This document shows positions 41,956-49,651 of a DNA stretch of 64,000 bases, in pieces. The notes under the pieces were generated by a model. It worked only from the letters and a program-made list of their open reading frames with translations. It had not been told where the DNA came from and did no database searches. Position 1 is the first letter of the stretch. Every line of letters begins with the position of its first letter. The stretch covers positions 1 through 64,000 of the forward strand of contig JBJHBM010000008.1 in NCBI GenBank assembly GCA_050485485.1, read 5' to 3'. The stretch comes from WHSO01 sp050485485 (lineage in GTDB: Bacteria; Pseudomonadota; Alphaproteobacteria; SMXQ01). A program made the position numbers and the translations under genes.

Positions 41956-43018
41956 GGACCAGCATGTCCTCTGGCTTGCGCTCGAAGGCGCGGCGGTCGG
42001 CGTCGACCATTTCGGAGACCAGGTGGGGGAACGGCGTCTCGTGGCGCCAGCCGAGCCGCTCACGCGCTTTCGCCGGATTCCCGAGGAGCCAGTCCACCTC
42101 GGTGGGGCGGAAGTAGCGCGGATCGACGGATACCAGTACTTCGCCCGTACGCGCACAAGAGCCTGTCTCCTCTATGCCGGAGCCGTGCCACTCTATCCTG
42201 CGCCCGATGTGGGCGAAGGCGGCCTCGACGAATTCGCGGACGGTATGCGATTCGCCGGTCGCCAGCACGTAGTCGTCGGATTTCGGCTGTTGCAGCATGA
42301 GCCACATGCCCTCGACGTAATCGCGCGCGTGTCCCCAGTCGCGCGCGGCGTCGAGATTACCGAGATGGAGCCGCGCCTGATGGCCGAGAGAGATCGCCGC
42401 CACGCCACGCGTAATCTTGCGGGTAACGAACGTTTCCCCTCGAACCGGGCTTTCATGATTGAACAGGATTCCGTTCGAAGCATGCATGCCGTAGGACTGC
42501 CGATAGTTGACCGTGATCCAGTAGGCATAGAGCTTCGCCGCCGCGTAGGGGCTGCGCGGCTGAAAAGGCGTTGTCTCGCTCTGGGGGTGTTCGGGCGTGT
42601 TGCCGTAGAGTTCCGACGTCGACGCCTGGTAGAACCGTACCCTGTCGGCCATGCGGAGAATGCGGATCGCCTCCAGCATACGCAGCGTGCCGAGGCCATC
42701 GGCGTTACCGGTGTATTCCGGCGTCTCGAAGCTGACCTGGACATGGCTCTGCGCGGCGAGATTGTAAATCTCGTCCGGCTGGACCTCCTGCATCAGGCGT
42801 ATCAGGTTGGTCGAATCGGTCATATCGCCGTAATGGAGGAAGAACCTCACTCCGGGCTCGTGCGGATCGCGGTACAGATGATCGATCCGGGCGGTGTTGA
42901 ACGAGGAGGAACGTCGCTTGACGCCATGGACCTCGTAGCCCTTGGAGAGCAGCAATTCGGCAAGGTAGGCGCCATCCTGGCCCGTAACGCCGGTGATCAA
43001 GGCCACTTTCTTCTTCAT
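41945..43018 (-). CDS. gmd: GDP-mannose 4,6-dehydratase
   Basis: A 357-residue short-chain dehydrogenase that converts GDP-mannose to GDP-4-keto-6-deoxymannose. It has VALITGVTGQDGAYLAELLL for NADP binding, the GMD-specific VHGVKRRSSSFNTARIDHLY, the catalytic Thr in FYQASTSELYGN, and YxxxK in SPYAAAKLYAYWITVNYR. The length is normal. AGGAGAAC lies before the ATG. It is the first gene of the minus-strand half of the locus; repeats of the GTCACAG type lie about 100-130 bases upstream. Substrate comes from the ManC-like enzyme. Confidence 0.96.
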   Translation of the reverse strand: MKKKVALITGVTGQDGAYLAELLLSKGYEVHGVKRRSSSFNTARIDHLYRDPHEPGVRFFLHYGDMTDSTNLIRLMQEVQPDEIYNLAAQSHVQVSFETPEYTGNADGLGTLRMLEAIRILRMADRVRFYQASTSELYGNTPEHPQSETTPFQPRSPYAAAKLYAYWITVNYRQSYGMHASNGILFNHESPVRGETFVTRKITRGVAAISLGHQARLHLGNLDAARDWGHARDYVEGMWLMLQQPKSDDYVLATGESHTVREFVEAAFAHIGRRIEWHGSGIEETGSCARTGEVLVSVDPRYFRPTEVDWLLGNPAKARERLGWRHETPFPHLVSEMVDADRRAFERKPEDMLVHAA

Positions 43019-43116
43019 CGTACTGGGTTCTCCTACGGGCTTGCCGCCCGGAGCCGGCCGGTCGTCCGCGCCCGCTCCGACGCGTGATTTGTGCGCTCAG
43101 ATCACACACGCCAGCC

Positions 43117-43146
43117 GGTATTGCCACCAGTGAACAAGCTGTGACG
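43117..43146 (-). promoter_or_regulatory. Tandem 10-bp repeats with CGTCACAG before gmd
   Basis: On the minus strand CGTCACAGCT, TGTTCACTGG and TGGCAATACC follow each other with a 10-base period. The first copy carries the GTCACAG word shared with other upstream regions. The block lies 99 bases before gmd, in the 253-base gap shared with the DUF4340 gene. Confidence 0.4.
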
Positions 43147-43168
43147 ACCCAAGGCCTTCGACGGCGGC

Positions 43169-43204
43169 GGAACTTCAACGACGCTTTCCCTGTTTTTAAC
43201 AGGG
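43169..43204 (+). promoter_or_regulatory. EcfG-like promoter overlapped by a CCCTGTT/AACAGGG palindrome
   Basis: GGAAC (43169-43173), 17 bases, TGTT (43191-43194), one base off the EcfG consensus. A perfect 7-bp palindrome with a three-T loop, CCCTGTT-TTT-AACAGGG, covers 43188-43204 and so lies over the -10 element and the expected transcription start. It could be an operator or an RNA hairpin. Confidence 0.4.
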
Positions 43205-43271
43205 GAGGTCGGCCTTCGTTCCCGCGAAGCCCACCTCGTCCTACAACTTTGCGGACATGGAGAGAACGAAC

Positions 43272-44360
43272 ATGAACAGCGCCGAGCAGTCCCGTCTCGC
43301 CGGCCAAGGGCCCGCCAACTCGTGGCGTCCGATCGTCTACCTCTCCATCGTCGTTCTCGCGCTCGCAGGCTTTGCCGGCTGGATGATGATGGAGGAAAAT
43401 GCCAGCACGGTGCCCGGATTCGTGACGGCGGGCGATCATGAAGCCGTCACGGTCGACGACGGGATGCGCGAACGCGTTGCCGTCATCGGCATCAGGGGAC
43501 AGGGACGAGGAGTCGAGCTGAGGCGCGACGGCGATACCTGGCGGCTCGCCAGTCACGGCGGATACCCGGTGCCCGCAGACCGCGTCAACGGCCTGCTCGA
43601 TTCCCTGGAAAAGCTGCGCGTGGCCTATGTCTCCGAACAGCAGCCGCCACCCTACGAAGCGATGGGACTCTCCAAGCTCGACGACCCGGCCGGCGTGACG
43701 TCGCAGGTGACGCTGCGCGACGCGGAGGGAACGACGCTTGCCACACTCGCCGTCGGCACTTCCGTCTCCGCTCCCGGCACCACGCTACAGCCCATGACAG
43801 CCGTGGCCAGGCCCGACGAGCAGAACATCTGGCTGGTCCACGGCGAGTTCCAGCTCGCGACAGAACCGGTGGCCTGGGTCGACAACCAGATCACGGACAT
43901 TCCGCCGCAACGCCTCGCCACCCTGGCCGTCACCGCGCCCGACGGAAAGCGCCTCGCGCTACGGCGCGGCGGCGAGGGCGGCGAGCTGGCGGTTGTGGAA
44001 GGGCTGCCGCAGGGCGAACGGATCAAGGCGACTTGGCTGCCGCGCGAACTGGCGGGCGCGCTCGAGGATCTCCGTTTCCTCGACGTCCGCCCCGCCGAGA
44101 AGATTGAGTTCGAACGAGGTGCCTGGAAGGCCGAGATCGCGACCGCCGACGGCCTCACCTACGAGGCGATGCTGATCCGCGAGGCCGACGCCGGCGCGAC
44201 CGGCGCCTGGGCGACGTTGCGCGCCGAAGCCAACGAGGAGCATACCAAGGCGGCCGCGCAGGATTTCAACGAGCGCCACGCGCGATGGGCTTATCTGCTC
44301 AACGAGTACGCGGCCGGGCGCCTCACGGTGCGGCCGGAAGACCTCACGCAGGCGGAATGA
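43272..44360 (+). CDS. DUF4340 domain protein, membrane-anchored
   Basis: A 362-residue protein with one N-terminal membrane segment (WRPIVYLSIVVLALAGFAGW) and a long periplasmic part. The repeated strand pattern VELRRDGDTWRLASHGGYPV, then DRVNGLLDSLEKLRVAYV, and later VAWVDNQITDIPPQRLATLAV matches DUF4340. That domain is usually encoded beside ABC transporters with GldG-like subunits; none is present here, so this copy is an orphan. The Met at 43272 is chosen over 43257 because GGAGAG precedes it. The promoter is EcfG-like, which suggests stress induction. Function unknown. Confidence 0.8.
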   Translation: MNSAEQSRLAGQGPANSWRPIVYLSIVVLALAGFAGWMMMEENASTVPGFVTAGDHEAVTVDDGMRERVAVIGIRGQGRGVELRRDGDTWRLASHGGYPVPADRVNGLLDSLEKLRVAYVSEQQPPPYEAMGLSKLDDPAGVTSQVTLRDAEGTTLATLAVGTSVSAPGTTLQPMTAVARPDEQNIWLVHGEFQLATEPVAWVDNQITDIPPQRLATLAVTAPDGKRLALRRGGEGGELAVVEGLPQGERIKATWLPRELAGALEDLRFLDVRPAEKIEFERGAWKAEIATADGLTYEAMLIREADAGATGAWATLRAEANEEHTKAAAQDFNERHARWAYLLNEYAAGRLTVRPEDLTQAE

Positions 44361-44375
44361 CGCCACCACCGTGAT

Positions 44376-44407
44376 AAAAAAACGGCCCGTGGTCTCGCCG
44401 CAGGCCG
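44376..44407 (-). terminator. Rho-independent terminator after the DUF4168 gene
   Basis: On the minus strand CGGCCTG, an 11-base loop and CGGGCCG (7 pairs, one G-T) followed by seven T (44382-44376). It lies about 60 bases after the stop of the DUF4168 gene and is read toward the end of the convergent DUF4340 gene. Confidence 0.65.
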
Positions 44408-44464
44408 AAGGGTCTGGGAGGGCATCGCGCTCGCGCGGACCAGCGACAAGCGCGGCAGGCGACG

Positions 44465-44848
44465 CTACTGGGCTTCACGAAGGTATTCGTTGACTTCCTG
44501 CGCGATCTGCGGATCGGTCAGCGCGGCATTGTAGATGTCGTTGTACTTCTCGACTGTCAGGCCCTCTTCCTCGATGGCCTCGACCATCTTGCCCGTGGCC
44601 TCTTCCCGCACGGATTGCTGCTCTTCGGGCGAACCGGCGCTCTGGAGCCGCTTGGTGTATTCCTCGTTGATCTTGCGAAGCTCGACGACCGCGCTGGCGT
44701 AGGACTTTAGATCGTCCGAATCGTACTTTGCGGCAGCGGGCGGCGGCATTTCGCCCTGGCCCGGTGCCTGCTGCGCCAGGGCCGCGGGAGGCGCCCATGC
44801 CAGTCCGAGCGCGATGACCGCGGCGAAGGGAATCAAGGCCAATTTCAT
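44465..44848 (-). CDS. DUF4168 domain secreted protein
   Basis: A 127-residue exported protein: the signal sequence spans about 26 residues (ends PPAALAQ), followed by a helical domain containing LKSYASAVVELRKINEEYTK and GLTVEKYNDIYNAALTDPQI. This matches DUF4168, a small periplasmic helical domain found across proteobacteria and cyanobacteria with no known activity. AAAGGACC precedes the Met at 44848. It is divergent from the second ECF sigma gene, and a GGAAC-N17-TGTT element lies upstream, so stress control is likely. Confidence 0.85.
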   Translation of the reverse strand: MKLALIPFAAVIALGLAWAPPAALAQQAPGQGEMPPPAAAKYDSDDLKSYASAVVELRKINEEYTKRLQSAGSPEEQQSVREEATGKMVEAIEEEGLTVEKYNDIYNAALTDPQIAQEVNEYLREAQ

Positions 44849-44932
44849 CGTATGGTCCTTTCGCTGGTTTCGACGATGCCGTCCTGCGACCGCGGATCGC
44901 TCCGGCAGCACAGAAGGCGGTGCTGGTAGATA

Positions 44933-44958
44933 AACAGGCCGTGCCCGTGCCCGGTTCC
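44933..44958 (-). promoter_or_regulatory. EcfG-like promoter of the DUF4168 gene
   Basis: On the minus strand GGAAC (44958-44954), 17 bases, TGTT (44936-44933). One mismatch to the EcfG consensus and the same spacing as the element before the DUF4340 gene. The leader would be about 78 bases. Confidence 0.35.
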
Positions 44959-44993
44959 AGGATTCGGTCGGCCGGACAAATTCGTTGCGGCGG

Positions 44994-45021
44994 GGAACTT
45001 TTCGCCGCTCCGGATGTCCAT
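44994..45021 (+). promoter_or_regulatory. Predicted ECF-type promoter of sigma/anti-sigma pair 2
   Basis: GGAACTT (44994-45000), 15 bases, GTCCAT (45016-45021), close to the classic ECF pattern GGAACTT-N15-GTCTAA. It ends 24 bases before the ATG of the sigma gene, suggesting autoregulation as in pair 1. Confidence 0.55.
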
Positions 45022-45045
45022 TAGGGGAGTAATTGTGCGCGCCAG

Positions 45046-45600
45046 ATGACAGACGAGAGAGGCTTCGAGGTGGCAGAGGACGACCGCGAAGACGTGAAAT
45101 GGATGATCGCGCGGCAGATACCGCACCTGCGCCGCTACGCCTATACCTTGGCGGGAGACCGGGAGCGCGCCGACGACCTCGTTCAGGACTGCCTTGAGCG
45201 GGCCATCCGCAAGCGCCATCTGTGGAAGCGCCAGGGTTCCATTCGGGGGTGGCTTTATCGCGTGCTGTACAACGTCTTTCTCAACCAGCGCACCCTTCAC
45301 GACCGCTTGCGGCGCCAGGTTCCGATCGAGATCGCGACCGCCATGATGCCGTCCGAGCCCGCCCGCCAGGAACAGCGCCTCGCCTGCCGGGACATCGCGG
45401 ATGCCATGTCGATGCTGCCGCAGGAGCAGCGCGCCGCCATCGGGCTGACCGCCGTCGAGGGCCTTTCCTACGACGAGGCGGCGCAGGTCCTGGACATTCC
45501 GATCGGCACGCTCCGTTCGCGCGTTGCGCGCGGCAGGATGCGGCTCACCGAGCTCTACGTACAGCCGGAAGGCCCGATCCGGCTCAGGCGGGTAAAATGA
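45046..45600 (+). CDS. ECF-family RNA polymerase sigma factor 2
   Basis: A 184-residue group 4 sigma factor. Region 2 contains AGDRERADDLVQDCLERAI and GWLYRVLYNVFLNQR, region 4 contains LPQEQRAAIGLTAVEGLSYD and IGTLRSRVARGRMRLTELY. It resembles ECF factor 1 of this window in layout and in carrying a one-segment anti-sigma gene next door. The ATG at 45046 has only a distant GGGGAG; a GTG nine codons in, with GAGAGAGG before it, is a possible alternative. The anti-sigma gene begins one base after the stop. Confidence 0.92.
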   Translation: MTDERGFEVAEDDREDVKWMIARQIPHLRRYAYTLAGDRERADDLVQDCLERAIRKRHLWKRQGSIRGWLYRVLYNVFLNQRTLHDRLRRQVPIEIATAMMPSEPARQEQRLACRDIADAMSMLPQEQRAAIGLTAVEGLSYDEAAQVLDIPIGTLRSRVARGRMRLTELYVQPEGPIRLRRVK

Positions 45601-45601
45601 C

Positions 45602-46204
45602 ATGACGGATGAACGCAGCATCAACGGAGCCGTCATCGAGATAGGGGACGAGGAACTCGTCGCGCTCACCGATGGCCAGCTCGACCGCGATCCGCGCTAC
45701 AAGGCCATGATCGAGCGCATGGCCGCCGCCGACCCCGAGCTCGCGCGGCGCGCGCAGGTCTTCCGCGAGCACACCGAATGCCTCCGGCGTACCTACGCGG
45801 TACGCTTGGCCGAGCCCGTGCCGGCACGGCTGCTGGACGCGCTCGAACGGGACGGGACGGCGGCGAGCGGTCGGCGCGCGCTGCGGGCGGCCGCCATCGT
45901 CGCGGTGGCTCTCGGCGCCGGCACGCTCGGCTGGTTCGGCGCCAAGCTCGACGCCGATGGCGGCGTCACCTCCTCCCCCGCGCCCGTCGCCGGGCCGGCA
46001 CCCGAAACCGCGCCCCCCGCCGTACCGCGAACGGTTGCGAGCGAGCCGCCGGTGCCGCTGTTCCCCGGCGTGATTGCGCCACGCACCGCGGAGCCCGAGC
46101 CGATCCGCGGCGAGCGCCTGCTGCCGCTTCCGGCGCGGCCGCAACCGGCCCGCACCCAGCCCGTCGCCGACACGGCCGGGACGGACACGCGCTTCGAACC
46201 CTGA
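45602..46204 (+). CDS. Anti-sigma factor for ECF pair 2
   Basis: A 200-residue membrane protein. The N-terminal IGDEELVALTDGQLDRDPRY and AADPELARRAQVFREHTE match the cytosolic anti-sigma domain seen in pair 1. One membrane segment follows (ALRAAAIVAVALGAGTLGWFG) and then a short Pro/Ala/Glu-rich periplasmic tail of about 85 residues, much smaller than the periplasmic domain of the pair 1 protein. Directly after the sigma gene, so translationally coupled. Confidence 0.82.
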   Translation: MTDERSINGAVIEIGDEELVALTDGQLDRDPRYKAMIERMAAADPELARRAQVFREHTECLRRTYAVRLAEPVPARLLDALERDGTAASGRRALRAAAIVAVALGAGTLGWFGAKLDADGGVTSSPAPVAGPAPETAPPAVPRTVASEPPVPLFPGVIAPRTAEPEPIRGERLLPLPARPQPARTQPVADTAGTDTRFEP

Positions 46205-46232
46205 GGGCACCGCTGCGGCGATGTTCCCGAAA

Positions 46233-46240
46233 GGTCACAC
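46233..46240 (+). promoter_or_regulatory. Single GGTCACAC site
   Basis: GGTCACAC about 60 bases before the SAF-domain oxidoreductase gene. It fits the GTCACA family of sites, but no convincing second copy is next to it. Confidence 0.25.
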
Positions 46241-46301
46241 CGCTGCGTCCGGCTCCTGACTAGCCTCGATTGCAGCACCCCTCGGGCATGGGCGGGCGGA
46301 C

Positions 46302-47642
46302 ATGATTATCGTCGACAGGGCATTGGAACGCCGCGAGGCGGACAGCGCGCCGATCCGCGTCGGCCTCCTGGGGCCGGGCTTCATCGGCCGCGCCATCGCG
46401 CGCCAGCTCCTGCTCTACAGCAAGGGGATTCGCGTCTCCGCGATCTACGGGCGCAACGCCGCCGGTGCAGCGCGTGCCTATACCGAGGCCGGGGTCGAGA
46501 CGGCGCGGGCCGTGAGGACGGCCGCCGAGATGGCGGAAGCGGTTGCGCGCGGCATTCCCGCCTACACCGACGACTGGCGCCTCGTCTGCGGCGCGGCGGG
46601 CATCGATATCGTCATGGACGCCACGGGCGGCGTCGAGTTCGGGGCCCACGCCGCACTCATGGCTATCGAGCACGGCAAGCACCTGATCCTCAACAACGCC
46701 GAGCTCGATGGCACCATCGGGCCGCTGCTCAAGCGCAAGGCGGACCGCGCGGGCGTGATCTACACCACCAGCGACGGCGATCAGCCCGGCGTGCAGATGA
46801 ACCTTTATCGTTTCGTGCGAGGCCTTGGCGTGCGCCCGGTGCTGTGCGGGAACATCAAGGGGCTTCACGACCCCTACCGCAATCCGACCACCCAGATTCC
46901 GTTCGCGCGCAAATGGGGCCAGAAGCCCGAGATGGTATCGTCGTTCGCGGACGGCACGAAGATCTCCTTCGAGCAGGCCGTGGTCGCCAACGCGACCGGG
47001 ATGCGGATCGCACGGCGCGGGATGACCGGCGCCGACTTCCCGCCGGGCACGCCGCTCGAGCAGGCCGTCGCCGCCCTGCCGCTCGAGGACGCGGCGCGGG
47101 GCGGCGGGTTCGTGGACTATGTTGTGGGCGCGGTGCCGGCGCCGGGCGTGTTCGTGATCGGCATGCTCGAGGATCCGGTGCAGCGCCATTACCTCAGGCT
47201 CTACAAGCTGGGCGACGGGCCGTTCTATCTGTTCTACACGCCCTATCACCTGTGCCATTTCGAAGTCGCCAACTCGGTCGCGCGCGTGGCACTGTTCGCC
47301 GACGCGGTGGGTGCGCCCCTGGGCGGGCCCCTGGTGGAGGTGGTGGCGGCGGCCAAGGCCGATCTCGCCGCCGGCGCCGTCATCGACGGGATGGGCCACT
47401 ACATGACCTACGGTCTCGCCGAGGACGCGGAGGAGGCGCATGCCGGGCGGATGCTGCCGGTCGGCGTCGCCGAAGGATGCCGGCTGGTGCGCGACGTGCC
47501 GCGGGACACGGTCCTGACCTACGACGACGTGGCGCTGCCGCCCGACCGCCTGATCGATGCCTTGCGGCGCGAGCAGGACGAGGTTTTCTTCGGCTGGTCG
47601 CGTGACCTTCCGGCGCCCGCGCGCAGCTACGCCGCCCGCTGA
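46302..47642 (+). CDS. SAF-domain NAD(P)-dependent oxidoreductase, homoserine dehydrogenase-like
   Basis: A 446-residue protein. The N-terminal Rossmann motif VGLLGPGFIGRAIARQLL and the stretch IDIVMDATGGVEFGAHAALM are like those of homoserine dehydrogenase-type enzymes, followed by GKHLILNNAELDGTIGPLL. The last 90 residues read as a SAF domain (VGVAEGCRLVRDVPRDTVLT), found in antifreeze-like and sugar-modifying enzymes. Proteins of this build occur in capsule and O-antigen loci next to cytidylyltransferase genes, where they probably act on a keto-sugar or branched-chain precursor; the reaction is not known to me. It starts the CDP-sugar module and is followed by a GT2 gene in the opposite direction. 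Confidence 0.8.
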   Translation: MIIVDRALERREADSAPIRVGLLGPGFIGRAIARQLLLYSKGIRVSAIYGRNAAGAARAYTEAGVETARAVRTAAEMAEAVARGIPAYTDDWRLVCGAAGIDIVMDATGGVEFGAHAALMAIEHGKHLILNNAELDGTIGPLLKRKADRAGVIYTTSDGDQPGVQMNLYRFVRGLGVRPVLCGNIKGLHDPYRNPTTQIPFARKWGQKPEMVSSFADGTKISFEQAVVANATGMRIARRGMTGADFPPGTPLEQAVAALPLEDAARGGGFVDYVVGAVPAPGVFVIGMLEDPVQRHYLRLYKLGDGPFYLFYTPYHLCHFEVANSVARVALFADAVGAPLGGPLVEVVAAAKADLAAGAVIDGMGHYMTYGLAEDAEEAHAGRMLPVGVAEGCRLVRDVPRDTVLTYDDVALPPDRLIDALRREQDEVFFGWSRDLPAPARSYAAR

Positions 47643-47664
47643 TCCTGCGTCTTTTTGCCGCGGC

Positions 47665-48711
47665 TCAGCAGTCGCGGAGACGGGCGCGGACGTGGCTCAC
47701 GAAGGCGCCGGGCCGCAGGATGGCCTGGCCCATTTCCCCCAGCACGGCGCGTGCGAGGTCGGCCACGTCGGGGAACCGGTCCGCCGCGCGCAGGCCCTCG
47801 CCGTGATATGAGAAGAACGAGGACTCGCGCAACAGCACCGCGTTGCGGACCAGGAACCGATAGTAACGGCGAAGAAAACGGGCCTCGAGCCGCGCCATCT
47901 CCTCGGGATCGAGATAGCGCGGACCGTACTCCTGTAGCATCAGGAGCGTGTCGCGGTACTGTGAGCCCTTGCGGTTGGCGACCGTGGCCGTGACCGATTC
48001 GCCGTGCACCCGCGACAGCATCAGAACCTCGTGGACGAAGCCGAAATCGACCCGCTCCAGCACGTTGAGGAAAGCCGCGATGTCGGCGTGGAGATACCTG
48101 TCCGGATAGAACGGCATGTTGTCATCGATCAGGTCGCGGCGGATCAGATTGCCGGTGGGCGCGATCGCGAACACCTGCTCGCGCAGGAACATGCGGCCCA
48201 CCTCGCGCCCCGGGAACACGTTGCGGTGAGTCGGCAGTCCCCCGCACTGCAGGCGCCCGCCCCTGAGCCGCAGCGCGCCGACGATGCCGACCGAGGGGTT
48301 GCGCACCGCCACGTCCACCATCCGCATCAGGCTTTCCGGCATCATCGTATCGTCCGCCGGCAGCACCCAGACGTAGCGCGCCCGCGGCGAGACATGGCCG
48401 AGCGCGCGGTTCCAGTTGGGGATGACGGGCAGCAGCTCGTCGGTTCCGATCAGGCGGATGCGCGGGTCGCGCGCCGCGTAGTGGCGCGCGACCGCATAGG
48501 TCTGGTCGCGGCTCGCGTTATCGAGGATCACGTGCTCGAGCAGGCAATAGCTCTGGGCGAGGACGCTCTCTATGCATTCCGCGAGATAGCGCCCGCCGTT
48601 GTGGACCGGCGTCACCACGCTGACGAGGGGAGTCTCGGGACCGGTGACCTGCATGAAATACGGCGCCATCTCCACAAGGACGAGCCGCGCCCGCGCCATG
48701 CGGACGCCCAT
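47665..48711 (-). CDS. Glycosyltransferase family 2
   Basis: A 348-residue GT-A glycosyltransferase. LVSVVTPVHNGGRYLAECIES opens the nucleotide-binding domain, EHVILDNASRDQTYAVARHY follows, and YVWVLPADDTMMPESLMRM carries the metal-binding DxD-like motif. It is the only inverting GT2 enzyme in the window; the others are GT4-like. It lies between the SAF-domain gene (convergent, 22 bases) and the cytidylyltransferase gene (divergent), so it may add the CDP-derived sugar. No start has a good ribosome site; Mets at 48669 or 48654 would also leave the domain whole. Confidence 0.88.
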   Translation of the reverse strand: MGVRMARARLVLVEMAPYFMQVTGPETPLVSVVTPVHNGGRYLAECIESVLAQSYCLLEHVILDNASRDQTYAVARHYAARDPRIRLIGTDELLPVIPNWNRALGHVSPRARYVWVLPADDTMMPESLMRMVDVAVRNPSVGIVGALRLRGGRLQCGGLPTHRNVFPGREVGRMFLREQVFAIAPTGNLIRRDLIDDNMPFYPDRYLHADIAAFLNVLERVDFGFVHEVLMLSRVHGESVTATVANRKGSQYRDTLLMLQEYGPRYLDPEEMARLEARFLRRYYRFLVRNAVLLRESSFFSYHGEGLRAADRFPDVADLARAVLGEMGQAILRPGAFVSHVRARLRDC

Positions 48712-48771
48712 GAAGAAACAGTAGTGATGCCGGCGCCGGCCCGCCAGCGTCCCTCCATAAAGTTATAGGTT

Positions 48772-48798
48772 GGTCACAACGGGTCACCGTTTGGGCAC
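48772..48798 (+). promoter_or_regulatory. Tandem GGTCAC repeats before the CDP-sugar operon
   Basis: GGTCAC at 48772-48777 and again at 48782-48787, then GGGCAC at 48793-48798: three direct repeats with a 10-11 base period. This is the most regular block of the GTCACA family in the window. It lies about 77 bases before the cytidylyltransferase ATG, within the divergent gap with the GT2 gene. Confidence 0.5.
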
Positions 48799-48874
48799 GG
48801 GCCTTCGGCCCTCCGGCTATTTCATTATGTTTCCGAGCGCCGCCCACCCGGCGCCGCAACCCGATGGGGAAAGC

Positions 48875-49651
48875 ATGAAGGTCGTGATTCTGGCGGGCGG
48901 CTACGGGACCCGCATAAGCGAGGAAACGGGCACCCGCCCCAAGCCGCTGGTCGAGATCGGCGGCCGTCCTCTCCTGTGGCATATCATGAAGATCTATTCC
49001 GCCTACGGGTTGCGGGAATTCGTCATCTGCGGCGGCTACAAGTGCGCGATGATCAAGTCGTACTTCCGCGACTATGCGCTTGAGGTTTCCGACGTTTCGT
49101 TCGACCTCGCGCGGGGCGACATCGAGTACATCCGCCGCGATGTCGACCCCTGGCGGGTCTCGGTCATCGACACGGGAGAAAACACCATGACCGGTGGGCG
49201 CATCCGGCGCGTGCTCGACTACGTCGGCGACGAGACCTTCTGCCTGACCTACGGCGACGGCGTCTCCAACGTCGATATCGGCGACCTCATCCGCTATCAC
49301 CGCACCTCCGGCGCCCTGGCGACGCTGACGGCGGTCCACCAGCCGGGGCGTTTCGGCGCGCTCGCCCTGGACCCCGAGGAAAGCCGCGTGCGCGCCTTCC
49401 GGGAAAAGTCCAACTCCGACGGTGGGCTGATCAACGGCGGCTTCTTCGTCGTCGAACCCGGGATCGCGGACTATATCGACGGCGACGAGACGGTGTGGGA
49501 GGAGGAGCCCCTGATGCGCCTCGCGCGCGACGGTCTTCTGGCCGCCTACCGACACAACGGCTTCTGGCAGAACATGGACACCCTGCGCGACAAGATGCTG
49601 CTGGAGGATCTCTGGGCCAAGGAGGGCGCACCGTGGAAGGTATGGCATTGA
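48875..49651 (+). CDS. rfbF: Glucose-1-phosphate cytidylyltransferase
   Basis: A 258-residue nucleotidyltransferase making CDP-glucose from CTP and glucose-1-phosphate. The signature VVILAGGYGTRISEETGTRP, the sugar-phosphate motif KPLVEIGGRPLLWHIMKIY, the RfbF phrase FVICGGYKCAMIKSYFRDY, TYGDGVSNVDI and LINGGFFVVEPG are all family-specific. GGGGAAAG precedes the Met at 48875. The three genes after it (SDR, methyltransferase, epimerase) overlap or nearly touch, so it leads an operon that modifies CDP-glucose. Confidence 0.94.
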   Translation: MKVVILAGGYGTRISEETGTRPKPLVEIGGRPLLWHIMKIYSAYGLREFVICGGYKCAMIKSYFRDYALEVSDVSFDLARGDIEYIRRDVDPWRVSVIDTGENTMTGGRIRRVLDYVGDETFCLTYGDGVSNVDIGDLIRYHRTSGALATLTAVHQPGRFGALALDPEESRVRAFREKSNSDGGLINGGFFVVEPGIADYIDGDETVWEEEPLMRLARDGLLAAYRHNGFWQNMDTLRDKMLLEDLWAKEGAPWKVWH

